From Prochilodus magdalenae (taxonomy: Eukaryota; Chordata; Actinopteri; Characiformes; Prochilodontidae), in assembly GCA_024036415.1 (NCBI GenBank), contig JAMWET010004047.1, positions 1-64,000 on the forward strand: a stretch of DNA of 64,000 bases, read 5' to 3'. Shown here in pieces: positions 9,967 through 51,000 of the stretch (within the stretch, counting starts at the first letter, position 1; the number at the start of each line of letters is the position of its first letter). Made by a program: the position numbers and the translations under genes. The notes beneath the pieces are model-generated. The model was given only the letters and a program-made list of their open reading frames with translations, did no database searches and had not been told where the DNA came from.

Positions 9967-11361
9967 TATTGTCAGATCAAAACATTTATATGGGTAATCA
10001 GATAACAGGGAAATTCCGGATCTCCATGAATCAGGCATTGATCAGATATCTGCTTTGCCACCGACCAATAAACTTACAGAATAAGACGTGGTGTAAGCAT
10101 AACATAAACCTCAAAGTTCTCTTTCCCTGGAAATATGAATAAACATCACCTAGAAGATCATCAACTTTGGAATCTTTCATTTGGTCATTCATCTTTCACA
10201 TGTGGTTGGTTTCAGCATCGCTCCGAATGTGTCTCATTGCCATCTCATGGTTGCTGTGTATACCACGGCCTGTTTTCACATATGCGCAGAGCGAGAAGTC
10301 CGAAAGAAATCAGAGTAAGGGTTTACAAGCGCTGAGAAACACGACTATAGAGCTAAACTCCAGCTCTCTTTATCAGATATCATAATCCTAATCTGAGTCC
10401 CAGGCCTTCATCAGATCGAAGAAATAAGAGTCGGCTGTTTACATGACCATGTAAACAAACAACTTCAGGACTGTGGTTATGGCTAATGCTAGGTAGAGAT
10501 ACAGCACTGGTACCTCTGAAACACTTATTCCACATGGTATTCCACAGCACCACTTCCTCAAGAGTTTGGTGGAAGGAGTGGCCTGTGGCTCATTTTTTAC
10601 TAAGCAGACAGAAGAGGAGATCTCAGTCGATGTGTGGAAGACCCTCATTACCAAACTAGGAAGGGCATTTACAAAGGAGGGATGGTGAAACCAAACACTC
10701 TGCTGCCGAGTCGGGCCACGATGTTACTGGAGCTTCCACAGTTGGTCACGCTAAGGGTGAATCCTATGGTGACCAATCGAAGCTAGAAACACTGTACTGC
10801 CATCAATATAAGCTAGCAGCTAGTAGCATCCAACATGGGACCCCCTCCGAATACCAGAGGAGGTTTTGCACCCTCCTTGCTACAAGGGCATGATGGGCTG
10901 ATCTGGCTTCAGGGGGGCCATTCACGTTTCCATGGCTTTGTGCAGGGGTTTATAGACCCCACAGCTGATTCAGGATACAAATTCCAAAATGCTGGATCCC
11001 ATGCTGGAACTCCAAGGTGGTTTCAGAAGCTGAGGTAATCCCTGGGGGCTCACTCTCTCTGAACGCTTATCGATCATCAATTTTTAAGTGATCTGGTAAT
11101 CCTACCGGCGCTGCCCAGCACTCCTGCTCTCACTCTTACGCAAGGCCGAAAGCTGATCCATGCTGAGAGGAGCTCGGCAGGTCATGCATGTCAGGGTGGG
11201 GACATCTGCAACCGAGTGTAAACGGGGTCAGAACATCGCTCCTTACTGCCCTGTCTGCTAGAAAAGCCAGACTAAGCCTGGACTAGCATGGCTGGTCATC
11301 AGCATCATTAGAAGACAATCGACTGATCACCAGCAAAACCAGCGCACATTGTGTTTGGCAT
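9967..11361. other. Intergenic DNA with no recognised gene
   Basis: Several short open frames (66-72 codons) on both strands, none with recognisable domains or splice context. No classified repeat is seen. Confidence 0.5.
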
Positions 11362-11563
11362 GGTTGGTGTAGCTTAGCGGATAACGCCAAGTAGCCACCA
11401 CCACACGTGGGAGACTGGGGTTCGAATCCCGGTCTGGGTGATGCTGTGCTACACCAATAAGAGTCCTTGGGCAAGACTCCTAACACTACACTGGCCTCCC
11501 TGTAATGTGATTAACCTTGTAAGTCGCTCTGGATAAGAGCGTCAGCTAAATGCCGTAAATGAA
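11362..11563 (+). repeat. Best-preserved tRNA-derived SINE with L2-type tail
   Basis: A-box-like 'TAGCTTAGCGGATAACGCC' (about 11370-11388) and a perfect B box GGTTCGAATCC (about 11419-11429) lie in a tRNA-like head. The body 'CCTTGGGCAAGACTCCTAAC' and tail 'GTAAGTCGCTCTGGATAAGA' follow, ending at 'GCTAAATGCCGTAAATGAA'. The two RNA polymerase III boxes are intact, so this copy could still be transcribed. Confidence 0.9.
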
Positions 11564-12229
11564 TGCTGGTTGTCCAGCAGGACCATGCTGGGTGATCACC
11601 TAAACCACAAGCATGCTTTTTTCCAGCAGGGATTTTCCGAGGAGAACGAGAGGGAAAAGAGAGCACCATTGTTTGTGCCGCTGCTAGGTTGCATTGGTCC
11701 ATCCTCACTTACCATCGAAGCGCAAGCTGCACAAACAGCTCTTCTACTTCCAGGTGCAATCAGAGACAAATGACATGGAGCACAGCGGACATGAAAACAG
11801 GAGCACTTGACATTTCCAGGGCCCGAGGAAAGCCAGCGGTGTTTGTCTAAGCCGGGCGACGCTGGATCCCACTGATCCGGCTAAAGCTTTTAAAATATTT
11901 ACTCTGTTGACTGTGTCCATTACGGGGACGGATGGCAGCCATATCAGCGGCTGTATTTGCCAGGTACGCCATTTTATCCGTGCCGCTCTGAGGAACCTTC
12001 CGTGTCGCCTCTTTAATGTCTAGGAACAGGAACAAACAGCCTCATTCAGACGAACCACAACTTCTACGCCGGATTCATGACGTGTTGTTAAATCCCAGAA
12101 TCGGTCCCACCTTTGTGCTGTTGGGGCTTCGTAGATTCCATCCTTACCTAAGAACGAATCCCAGTTACAGAAACTTTGGGTTAGTTGAGTTCACTGAGCT
12201 CCTGAGAGCGACCCATTCCTTCACTAATG
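11564..12229. other. Intergenic DNA, nothing recognised
   Basis: Short unsupported open frames on both strands only. Confidence 0.45.
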
Positions 12230-12350
12230 TCTGTAGAAGCAGTCTGCATGCCTAGGTGCTTGGTTTTATAGACCTTCTCCAATGGAAGTGATTGGAACAC
12301 CTGAATTTAATTATTTGGATGGAGGAGTGAATACTTTTAGCAACACAGTG
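12230..12350. repeat. Terminal fragment of a Tc1/hAT-like fish transposon
   Basis: 'CCAATGGAAGTGATTGGAAC', 'GAATACTTTTAGCAACACAG' and the end 'AGTGTATA' resemble a common fish transposon terminus. The other end is not seen nearby. Confidence 0.35.
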
Positions 12351-12534
12351 TATAGTCACGACCGGTATGGCGTGCAAGATAAGGCCATCATGCTGTAGTG
12401 GCCTTGACTATAACACTAGAATCTGATCCAATCCCTTAACAATGCTAACATAGCAGCACTCACAGTGTGTTTGGTCCTGTGGGGCAGTAATAGCAGTTGA
12501 GTAGTGTTCATTTACGAACCGCTATACTCTTCTA

Positions 12535-13067
12535 CAGGGGATGGACAATGAAACTGAAACACCTGGTTTTAGACCACAATCATTTATTAGTATGGTGTAG
12601 GGCCTCCTTTTGCGGCCAATACAGTGTCAGTTCGTCTTGGGAATGACATATACTGCGTCCTGCACAGTGGTCAGAGGGAGTTTAAGCCATTCTTCTTGCA
12701 GGATAGTGGCCAGGTCACTACGTGATGCTGGTGGAGGTTCATCCTTCTTGGTGGTATGCTGACATTACCCTGGATACCGTGGCTCTTGATACATCACAAA
12801 GACTTGCTGTCTTGGTCACAGATGCGCCAGCAAGACGTGCACCAACACTCTGTCCTCTTTTGAACTCTGGTATGTCACCCATAATGTTGTGTGCATTGCA
12901 GTATTTTGAGCAGAACTGTGCTCTTACCTGCTAACTGAACCTTCACACTCTGCTCTTACTGGTGCAATGTGCAATTAATGAAGATTGGCCACCAGGCTGG
13001 TCCGATTTAGCCATGAGACCTCCCACACTAAAATGACAGGTGTTTCAGTTTCATTGTCCAACCCCTG
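12535..13067. mobile_element. Tc1/mariner deletion derivative (MITE) with 31-bp terminal inverted repeats
   Basis: The left end starts CAGGGGATGGACAATGAAAC and the right end is its inverse with a single mismatch over 31 bp. Each end abuts a TA dinucleotide (12533-12534 and 13068-13069), the Tc1/mariner target duplication. The interior matches, from memory, the two flanks of a longer fish Tc1-like element. The step near 12735 ('GATGCTGGTGGAGG' to 'TTCATCCTTCTTGG') would be the junction of an internal deletion that removed most of the transposase, which would have been on the minus strand. Confidence 0.88.
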
Positions 13068-13069
13068 TA

Positions 13070-13850
13070 GATTTCTGCATAACTTTGACCTAAAACAATC
13101 AAAATTAGTTTAGAATTGAATCCTAAAAGTACATAAGGAGAACAAACTAGGCAAACATATCACACACAGTCCCATACTTATTTCTTTATCAGGAAAAATG
13201 ATCCAATATTGCATCTGAGTGGCCAAAGTATAGAAGCTTTTTTTTTTCTGCATTACAGTCCTAACTCTTATCCTGTTATGAAGATCTGATAGTTCTTTAA
13301 AATCAAAAGGGCGGCCACTCAAACCAGACTGTCATCCATTTGATAGGACACATCCGACTCCAATTGCACCTCCCAGTAACTGCTAATCCTTGAGCGTCAC
13401 ATACTTTTGCCACTCATGTGTTTTAGTGGGTAATTATGCCTTTGGGTTCTCCTTATCTTTTGGGAATTGCGTGACATTGTGCCTTGGGTCATTTATTTAT
13501 GCAAATAACAGAAACTTTGGTTCACAAACTTTCAAGTACCACTGTAAGTGCCCCCTGTAGACCCCAAAAAGAAGTTGGACATTTGTGCCATAATTAAAAC
13601 TGTATTTGGGCCTTTTGCTTCCAAACAATCATCAAACCAAGCAGCTTACATTGTAAACAGACCATTCCAAAGACCATCAGTGATTTTAGGTTTTAGGTCC
13701 TTTGCACACTTAACAATTCCATCCATGAACACAAGCAAAACCGCCCCAGACTTTGATGCTTCCACCTTCATGGTTGCGTAGAGCCTACCAGTCGACAGCC
13801 AACATCCAGGTATCAATCAAAACACACCAATCATCACTCATCTAACATCA
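13070..13850. other. Intergenic, probably older repeat DNA
   Basis: AT-rich with a poly-T/poly-A step near 13240. Style resembles decayed transposon DNA, but no diagnostic end is visible. Confidence 0.35.
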
Positions 13851-14082
13851 TCATCTAACTGCTTATCCCTCTGGGTTGCTGGAGCAAAGTGCTGATTGGG
13901 CAGAGGGTAGGAAACACCTTGGATATCTCCAGGTTACCTGACCACATATCTGGACTGTGGAAGGAACCCAGAGCAGACACCACAAGAACATCCAGAAAGG
14001 ACCCCCGGCAGTCTGAGGGGAATCAAACCCAGGCCCTGCTTGCAGCAAAGCAACAGTGCTACCCACTGGGGCCACAAAACCA
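13851..14082 (-). repeat. tRNA-derived SINE of a second family, minus strand
   Basis: On the minus strand it begins 'CCCAGTGGGTAGCACTGTTG', then 'GCCTGGGTTTGATTCCCC' (box B type), then 'GGTCCTTTCTGGATGTTCTT' and the fish-typical 'TCCACAGTCCAGATATGTGG'. A related plus-strand copy is at 52744-52900. Confidence 0.7.
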
Positions 14083-14555
14083 TATCAATAATCAGATTTT
14101 AAGGTCTCTTAGAGCGACAGAAGTGCTGAGATTCGACATGTAGTTACTGATGCCTAGAGGCTGGTGATGTCTGGACTCACAAATCTGATGATTTGTAAAT
14201 AACAGCGTGAACAAACGACACAAGATAGAAAGAAATCAGATTTGTCTGCGGTCTGAACAGTCTTGTGTAGCCTACGATTCTTCTCTTGGCTTCTCCCACA
14301 CAGTGTGTTTGTCTGATCAGTCTGATGTTGGCTAAAAAGCTTGTCCACCAAAGAGATAAGGACAGAGAACTTCTCACAGTCTATAGATGGTAACATGTTC
14401 CTTGTGAAAGTACACAGTCGATTCACATTATTATGACCACTTCCTACTTTCAATGATGCCAGAGTTTTCGTGGCGTTCTCTTCCATGTGAAATGCACACT
14501 CAACCAATCTGGGTATGAGTCCATGCTGATTGTCTTCCTTGGGGGGGGGATGGGA
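14083..14555. other. Intergenic, nothing recognised
   Basis: A 117-codon minus-strand open frame (14154-14507) has no recognisable domain and no splice context. Confidence 0.45.
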
Positions 14556-14850
14556 TCTCCCTGCTCATGTCACATGTCTCGAAATGTCCAACATTAGTTG
14601 GAAGACCAAGACTTCCAAGTACTACCCTGACCCTTTAATTCCCCAGACTTGAGCCCAACTGAACACCTGTGGCACCACCTTGATCATCGTTTTTGCTCTG
14701 TGGACTCTCCCCCATGCTCCCTCCAGCAGCTGTGGGTTTAAGTGCAGTCAGCATGGCTCCAGATACCAGGACCTTACTGAGTCACTCGCAGCCCGTCTAG
14801 CTGCTGTCCATGCTACACACAGTGGCAACTCTGGATATGGTCCTAATAAT
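14556..14850 (+). pseudogene. Tc1/mariner transposase C-terminal remnant
   Basis: About 14648-14740 reads PDLSPTEHLWHHLDHRF, the 'DLSPIEHLWD.L' block that precedes the catalytic acidic triad end in Tc1-type transposases. Stops and frameshifts follow. No inverted-repeat termini were found. Confidence 0.6.
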
Positions 14851-15690
14851 GTGACTCGACTGTGTATACAGTAAACAAAATAAGTAAAGGTAAACAGAAG
14901 TGTTCATGTTCTGCATGTTCTGTTGTATACAGTCTGTGACGGCTAATCGTCGGTAGCTAAGACACAGTGCAGTAAAAACCAGAACACTACATCGGAACAG
15001 TAACTGGGATCGCGCCTGAAGGACAGCTAACCATCAAGTTAATATGAGAAACTTTATTCGCCTGAGCTTTTTGTCAAGTGCTGTTATCGTCTTTATAATA
15101 ACACTATGTAATAATTCGGTAGAAAGTTCTCATCGCAGATGAATGAAGAGTAGAGAAAACAGCACTCGTGACGGACACTTCAAACGCTTGTATTTGTATC
15201 AACTAAGGCAGATGTGCACTCTTGCATCTCAAATAGTTTAATATTGAAAATGAAGTCCACCTACGTGTGGTCACATCGTATAAAGCTTCGACAGGCACTG
15301 ACTAGCAACTGTGTTATGCCATGAGGAGTTAGATGCTCATAAAAAAAATTATAATAATAATTTCAATAATAATAATAATTCCAGATTGTTTTGGATATTT
15401 AGTCTACAAACAACAGCAAACTGTTTTCTACAGTCAGAAGTATGGTTTGAAGTACAAACGTAACAGAACATTGGACAGTACGGTAGCTAATCCTGCAGGC
15501 TTACGGAGTGACCAAGGCCATCTGTGACCCTCATGAAGTCATCACATGAATGAACACTGTTTTTACCCCCCACTGATGGCGCAAGAGTGAGATGATGAGA
15601 CGTCAGTTCCACCAGGGTGGCAATAAAACCCCCCAAAAGAAAAGAAAAACAAACGAAAAAAACAAAAAACCCTTCCAGCGTATGTACATG
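14851..15690. other. Intergenic region downstream of senp6
   Basis: AT-rich with (ATA)n-like runs near 15345-15380. No gene recognised. It ends at the senp6 polyadenylation region. Confidence 0.5.
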
Positions 15691-15692
15691 TT

Positions 15693-15698
15693 TTTATT
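15693..15698 (-). terminator. senp6: senp6 polyadenylation signal (AATAAA)
   Basis: TTTATT on the plus strand is AATAAA on the transcribed strand, 190 bp after the stop codon. It implies a short 3' UTR of roughly 200-220 nt. Use of this site is inferred. Confidence 0.6.
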
Positions 15699-15887
15699 TA
15701 ATACAAATTAAAAAGTGTTCTTGCTCTTTAGTTATGGAGGAGGAACGGAAACAGTTCTCAGAACAATTAACGGCTGAGTCGTCCAGCAGCGTACAATCAC
15801 GAAGGGCCCCGGTTGGCTGCGGGCCTTGCGAGAAGCGGGGCCAACGGGACCTTGTCGTAGTAAGAGCATAGCAGCATGAGGTGGAGC

Positions 15888-45812
<29,925 letters not shown>

Positions 45813-46776
45813 GTTTATTCCATGTTGTCATCGGGTTGAGGCTGTTTTGTCTCTCTGCTGAAGGGAGAGAGAGCTGTGGCCACCTCAAGCTTTGCAAGCC
45901 CAAAATGCAGGAGGACGCAGCGTCAACAGTGGGGGGAAAACGGTCACTATCGTAGTTATTAAATGAGCAAGCAGACTTTATAATTACATCCCTTGTCTGG
46001 TCACTTACAGACATACAGCAGGGGAAACAGTTAACTAAATTCCTACACCGTATATCGGCAGAAACTTTAACGTTGGTTAAATTAGCAGTCCGCTGTTTCG
46101 AGGACCCGCTTGTCTCCACCGTCTGTAACGCTCTCCGGGATTGTTTATGTTTTGCTAAAGTGTAAATTTCCACTTGTATGTCTTATTCACATTAAATACA
46201 GTCTGTCAAACATCACGGACCCGCTCTCTACCGAAACCTTCAGCCCTGAACAGAGTCACCGGACTGGATTCCCAGCTGGCTGGAGCTGATTCTCCTTTAT
46301 GAGCTATTGTATCATTTTCCAAAAAGCCCTGTATGTATGCATGTCTGTCTGTCTGTCTCCTGGTGCTGCTCCTGCATAAGCTGCAACTGAAGACCTGCTT
46401 CACTAGGCGGCTCCAGAGAAGCGAGCTGCCGTTAAGCCGGTCTGTTCTCTCCGGTTTACAGTAGGAATTAAAATCTGATAGTTTAGTTTTTTTGGACTCG
46501 TCGTTTTAAAATGGCCTTATCTAACATATACTTCCTTACCGGAGTCCATTGAGGACATGAGGTTTTAATTCTCTGGTATGTTATCCTAAGATCTCAAACT
46601 AAGTTGTGATGCCAAGAAACCCACTTTTGTTATTCTGAGATTATAAGGAAAATAAATTATGATCTTGAGAACATAACTATTGTTATTTTGAGATTACAAG
46701 AAAAATATTTAGTTATGATATATATAGTTATGATCTTGAGAAAACAAATTTTCTTATTCTGAGATCACAAGACTAC
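45813..46776 (-). promoter_or_regulatory. senp6: senp6 5' flank, probable promoter and 5' UTR
   Basis: Directly upstream of the senp6 ATG. CpGs are more frequent around 45600-46470 than in most of the window ('GCTCGCGCGCTTCGG' at about 45608 lies in intron 1). No TATA box near a plausible start is obvious. From about 46560 to 46770 the sequence is a repeat of 'TTATGATCTTGAGAA' and 'GAGATTACAAG' words. Confidence 0.5.
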
Positions 46777-46854
46777 TACGGAGCCCCTGAAGGGACGTGG
46801 TGTATTTTTTTTTCGGTAAAGGAACTTTTTTTTTTTTTTTTAGGTAAAAATCTG

Positions 46855-46995
46855 GTGCGCACCAAATACTATCAAGTGAGCACCCGATATTATGTGGTGA
46901 GACCCCAGTACTATGTGGTGAGCACCCAATACTATCAGGTGAGCAACCAATGCTATGCGGTGAGCACCCAATACTATGAAGTGAGCACCCGAGCC
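46855..46995 (+). repeat. Left terminal array of ~21-bp units
   Basis: About six to seven units of 'CCAATACTATGTGGTGAGCA' type. As 21 is divisible by three, long open frames (YYVVSTQYYQVS-like) arise on both strands without being genes. Confidence 0.9.
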
Positions 46996-47132
46996 ACCGG
47001 TCAACTTGACCGACTGACTTTGGGTATGTCTGTACATACATAAACGGTATGTATTTACTGAGCTCGTAGTATCGTGACTTCACAGACCCGCCAGGCTGTG
47101 CACCGGCTGTCCTTGTAATCCATCATTCCGTC

Positions 47133-47210
47133 ATGGAAGAAGAAATTTATGACTTTTTAGAGTCGCAACAGGTGGCACATGAACAAATACAGCGACTTAA
47201 AGATGATAAG
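47133..47210 (+). CDS. Possible first exon of a transposon-encoded protein
   Basis: ATG followed by EEEIYDFLESQQVAHEQIQR and LKDDK, then a consensus donor gtaagt at 47211. No homology recognised; charged, likely helical. It lies inside the TIR-bounded element, so it is probably its own gene and not a host gene. Confidence 0.4.
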
Positions 47211-48600
47211 GTAAGTTGTTTAGACAGCTATAAACATTACCAATTACCCGTTCAAAGAGATATAACTACATTGGGTTGCCTTTGCTAGATACGGTTAGCT
47301 AGCTAGGTTAACTTAGCTAGCGATGAGGCTTGCGTTGCTCTCTGCACAAAACCTGTTAGGCTTGGTGAAAGTAGTCTACATGTTAGTGCTCCGAAGTTTT
47401 TTGCTGCAAAAACAAGCCTCCTGCTTTATGCACTTCTCTTCATAGTTAACTAGCTAACGTTAGCTCTGTGGTGATAGCTAGCTAAAGCTAGTTATAACAA
47501 GTAAATCTGTAGTAACTAGCTTCTCAGCATGATACATTACAGTAAGTCATTAATTTAAAACTTTTTGTTTATAAAACGACACATTCATAGCTACCTTTCA
47601 GTTTAGGCTATTTAGCTAGCCACGAAAGTCCCTACAGTTTGCTAACAGTAGCATTTTGCTATTAGTTTGTTAGCTATACACTGTCTATGCGACAGGTTGC
47701 TTAAGCTACATAACTAACCTAGGTTAGTTAACTTGCCCACACTGGGATATTTTGCATTAAAACTATACACACTCACGACAGAAATGAGCAAGCAGGCAAA
47801 ATGATTTCACGTTCAAGTAACAAAGATAGCTAACTTTTCCTCGTACACTTGACTCTTCATTATATACTATTTGTACTTTATTATGTACCATACTTGTATC
47901 AGCTTCCATATATTATCATGCACAATTTGTCTGCCCCCTCTACACCATTTGTCACTGGTCAGATCTTTTTAACCAGATATTATTTTGGTGGTGGACCATT
48001 ATCAGAATGTCCGTGTCAGCAGTAACACTACCCATTTCAAAAGAAGGTCCAGCTTGATGTCTCAAATGTGAAATCAACAATTTACTGATGAATATATGAT
48101 GACCGTAGTAGATCATTCACTTCCATCCTTAGAAAACACATCCTTCACCAAGTATTGACTGAGTTCTTTAGGAATATTCTTTCAATAATAGGATTCTTCT
48201 GCACATTGTGTGCAATTACATATTTCCACCAGAAAGTGGAAAATATTGTAGCTTTACTGGTTCAGACAGTAATGCTGATTTTCAGTTGATGAAAGTGAAG
48301 ACTCACCAATTAGCATACTAACTGGTTACATTTTTTTGTGAGCAACATTAACATATTTTGTTAAACAATTTATTTTTAAGCATTATATAAAGGAGCCCTA
48401 AGTAGGTCTAGGTTCTTTTCTCTTTTTCAAGAGAGGAAAAAGGAGAGGGCAACATATTATGAGTAAATAAGAATAACAAATGGTTGAAAAGTAACACAGT
48501 TGGCAAAAATTTACATGGGTATCTTTGTTTTGTTTTGCAGTGTATGTGCATTGATGTGTTTGTAATATTTCATAAAGTGCAATATAATATTTGTCTTGCA

Positions 48601-48800
48601 GGAGGCAGTCCTGAATGATCAACCTCTTGCTGTAGCACCATCAGCACATCCAGTGGCAGCCACAAATGAACCTGCAAGTGTGAATGAGGTCCGGAAAGTT
48701 AAGACGAGTAAATGTAATTCAGGATATGTTAGAAATTGCATTAGATGATGGCATGTCAAGGGAGGCTTACACAGCCTTTTGGGAGGAGTTCTGAAAAGCT
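48601..48800 (+). pseudogene. Possible second exon of the transposon protein, frame-shifted
   Basis: Acceptor ttgtcttgcag, then EAVLNDQPLAVAPSAHPVAA in frame with 47133-47210. Near 48720 the frame moves: the next frame reads IQDMLEIALDDGMSREAYTA then FWEEF and stop. The change suggests a small indel. Confidence 0.4.
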
Positions 48801-49359
48801 GTCTGAAATACTGGCCTATGAGAAGAGGCTAAAGCATGTATTGACTAAAACGGCTAAACTTATGGATATTTGAATATTCAGAAGGGACTTTCTAAAATGC
48901 ACAAACTTGCATAATATGCTAAAAGAAATGACCTTGGATCACTTTTTTTTTCATCCACATTTCATATACCAGAAGAACAAAACTAATCTAGACGCAAGTA
49001 CTGTTTTAAAAATTAAGCTCTTTTTTTTAAGAGTTTCCATTAAAACTCTTAAACAACATGTGTTTCACAAGTGTGTTTTCTTAAAATTGGTGTTAATCGT
49101 GTTTTATTCTAATATTATAAAATCATCTTTGTGGTAGTAGACAGGGCTTAAACAGTAAGGTTGTTCAGATTTGGTGATTACAGGTCATTGCAATGTTTAT
49201 CACAAAACTCCATTCAGTGTTTTTCTGTTACATGTTCTTCTTTAGATAGTAGATAGATAGGTAGATAGCATTAAATTTGCTAGGGTAGTATATTATCTTG
49301 TTAGCAATGAGCTTTTGAACAAATGAATATGTAAATCATGATTATTACCTGGATAATTT
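48801..49359. other. Non-coding interior of the transposon
   Basis: AT-rich; lies between the convergent remnants. Nothing recognised. Confidence 0.5.
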
Positions 49360-50145
49360 CCATGAAACAAAACTGAAGAACACTTTTATCCAGGAAACAT
49401 CCATCAAACATGCCATTGTCCTTCAGATCTCAGACCAGTGAACAAAGAGATAAAGAATTCCCTCGATTCTCTTCTTAGGATTCCCCACCAGCTCTCTATT
49501 CTTTGATTGGCCATGCTTGCCCCATCCAAGTAGCTGTCTATAGCGTTTCCATCATCTCTGTTGCGGCAGAGAAACCTTTAAAAATCCCTGATGTGTACAT
49601 TTTCTGTACCCCGATCTCCTCCAGCTATTCTAGGACAACCTCTGAGTCTCTCTACAGCTTCCATGTAGTAGCCTCCCACAATTTTTTGTATTGCTGCTGG
49701 TAGTGAATGCTTTCAACCAAATGATATTTCTAGAAAATCCATCAATGCACCCATTGATACAAATACCAAAGGGCTTTAGTTTGTCATAGGAATCAAAATG
49801 CCAAATGTAGTTTGGTCCTCTTGCAAAATGGTTACGACGATGGAGTCTCCGGGCTTTTCTGAGCTGAACTCCTCTTGGATCCAGGGCCTTTAGGATTAGT
49901 CGAACGTCTTCCCTCTTCACATGCAATCCATTTTCTTGACATTTGGCATGCAACCACCTGTAACCATGGAGCTGTCCTGAACTGCGCGATTGTTGTTGAA
50001 TAACACAATAATATTGTCTATGTTGCTGTAGTTCTTTTGACGAAATAGACCCTTAGTCTTTAAAATACGTTTTAAATGTTTCTCAGTGATAATGTATCCA
50101 TGACGACTGGAAAGAATAAATGTTATGTCTTTATATTTGAGGCCC
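49360..50145 (-). pseudogene. Decayed integrase-core (DDE) transposase
   Basis: The minus strand reads in order: HGYIITEKHLKRILKTKGLF; GQLHGYRWLHAKCQENGLHV; VRLILKALDPRGVQLRKARR; GPNYIWHFDSYDKLKPFGIC; GCIDGFSRNIIWLKAF; KIVGGYYMEAVERLRGCPRI; GGDRGTENVHIRDF; NQRIESWWGILRRE. The three acidic positions of an rve-type core (HFD, GGD, RIE) are still visible. Breaks: a frameshift near 49990, another at an A run near 49680, and an in-frame TAA near 49578. The longest intact part is 49953-49630. The protein cannot be functional as it stands. Confidence 0.9.
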
Positions 50146-50224
50146 GCTGAAAGTACACTTCAATAAACTCGCCAATGTCCATTCAGCTAGAGCATAACTG
50201 CAACATGGCGCACACCAGTGTAAC

Positions 50225-50403
50225 GTAGTGCTCATCTGATGGTATCTGGTGCTCACCTCATAGTTTCTGGTGTGCACAAATTAGTATCGTGTGCGCACCA
50301 CATAGTATCAGGTGCTCACCTGATAGTATCAGGTGCTCACCACATAGATTTTTACCTCACCACATAATATCGGGTGCTCACTTGATAGTATTTGGTGCAC
50401 ACC
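50225..50403 (-). repeat. Right terminal array of ~21-bp units
   Basis: About eight diverged units of 'GGTGCTCACCTGATAGTATC' type, the inverted counterpart of 46855-46995. One unit is interrupted by 'GATTTTTACC' near 50348. Confidence 0.88.
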
Positions 50404-50455
50404 AGATTTTTTGTAACCTTGAAGAAAATTACATTTGTCCCTTCAGGGGTCCGTA

Positions 50456-51000
50456 AAAACAATTAAGTCATAATTTAAAACAATTAAGTCATAATTTAAA
50501 CATAAAACTTTGGACAAAAAAATTGTTACCTCCAGATTACAAGTCTAGTAAATTACAGCGTCATGGCCTTGCATGATCTCTTTTAATTTCCATACCCTTA
50601 TTGGTATTCCCTAGATTAAAATACAGACCACAACCGCTGACTGACACTGTTAAAGAAAAAGTCTGCCCATTTTATGATATGACATGTACAGCGTAGCTGC
50701 AAAGCTGGCGTATGCTGGTCTGGTAGTAGTTAGTCTCATCATTTACCATAGCCATACTGTGCGACCATGCTGGGTCATACCATCGTCCATAACACAACAT
50801 ATGGTTTTATTGGTGGCCAAAGCGAGATTATTAAAATGAAATGATTAAAAAAAAAAAAAAAAAAACAATGTTAGAGAGTTTGTTTGTTTGTTTGTTTCTT
50901 TGAGAGAAACTTCCAGAGATTTTTCTGTTAAAATTAATGGCCTTATGTAAAGTCAACAAGCTCTGCTACTGTTACAATATCAGACTTGTAATGACAGTAG
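50456..51000. other. Intergenic DNA
   Basis: Starts with two direct copies of 'AACAATTAAGTCATAATTTAA', has a poly-A run (50846-50864) and (TTTG)n at 50880. No gene. Confidence 0.5.

Larger units (their letters stand above)
46777..50455. mobile_element. DNA transposon with integrase-type transposase and tandem-repeat terminal inverted repeats
   Basis: The left end TACGGAGCCCCTGAAGGGAC pairs with the inverted right end, which reads TACGGACCCCTGAAGGGAC on the other strand. Next to each end lies an array of about 21-bp units 'GTGAGCACCCAATACTAT' (left 46855-46995, right 50225-50403), inverted relative to each other. Inside are a decayed integrase on the minus strand (49360-50145) and a possible spliced plus-strand gene (47133-48800). 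No clear target duplication is seen. The TACGG...CCGTA ends plus an integrase of this type suggest the group Repbase calls IS3EU; that name is from memory. Confidence 0.82.

Noticed and set aside
11362..11450. tRNA-like head with A and B boxes
   Set aside because: No cloverleaf acceptor stem can be closed, and it continues into a SINE body and tail shared by other copies; not a tRNA gene.
14154..14507. 117-codon minus-strand frame
   Set aside because: No recognisable domain, no splice context and no paralogue in the window; likely chance.
46840..47083. 65- to 109-codon frames of repeating heptads
   Set aside because: They come from the 21-bp terminal array, where any frame without a stop stays open.
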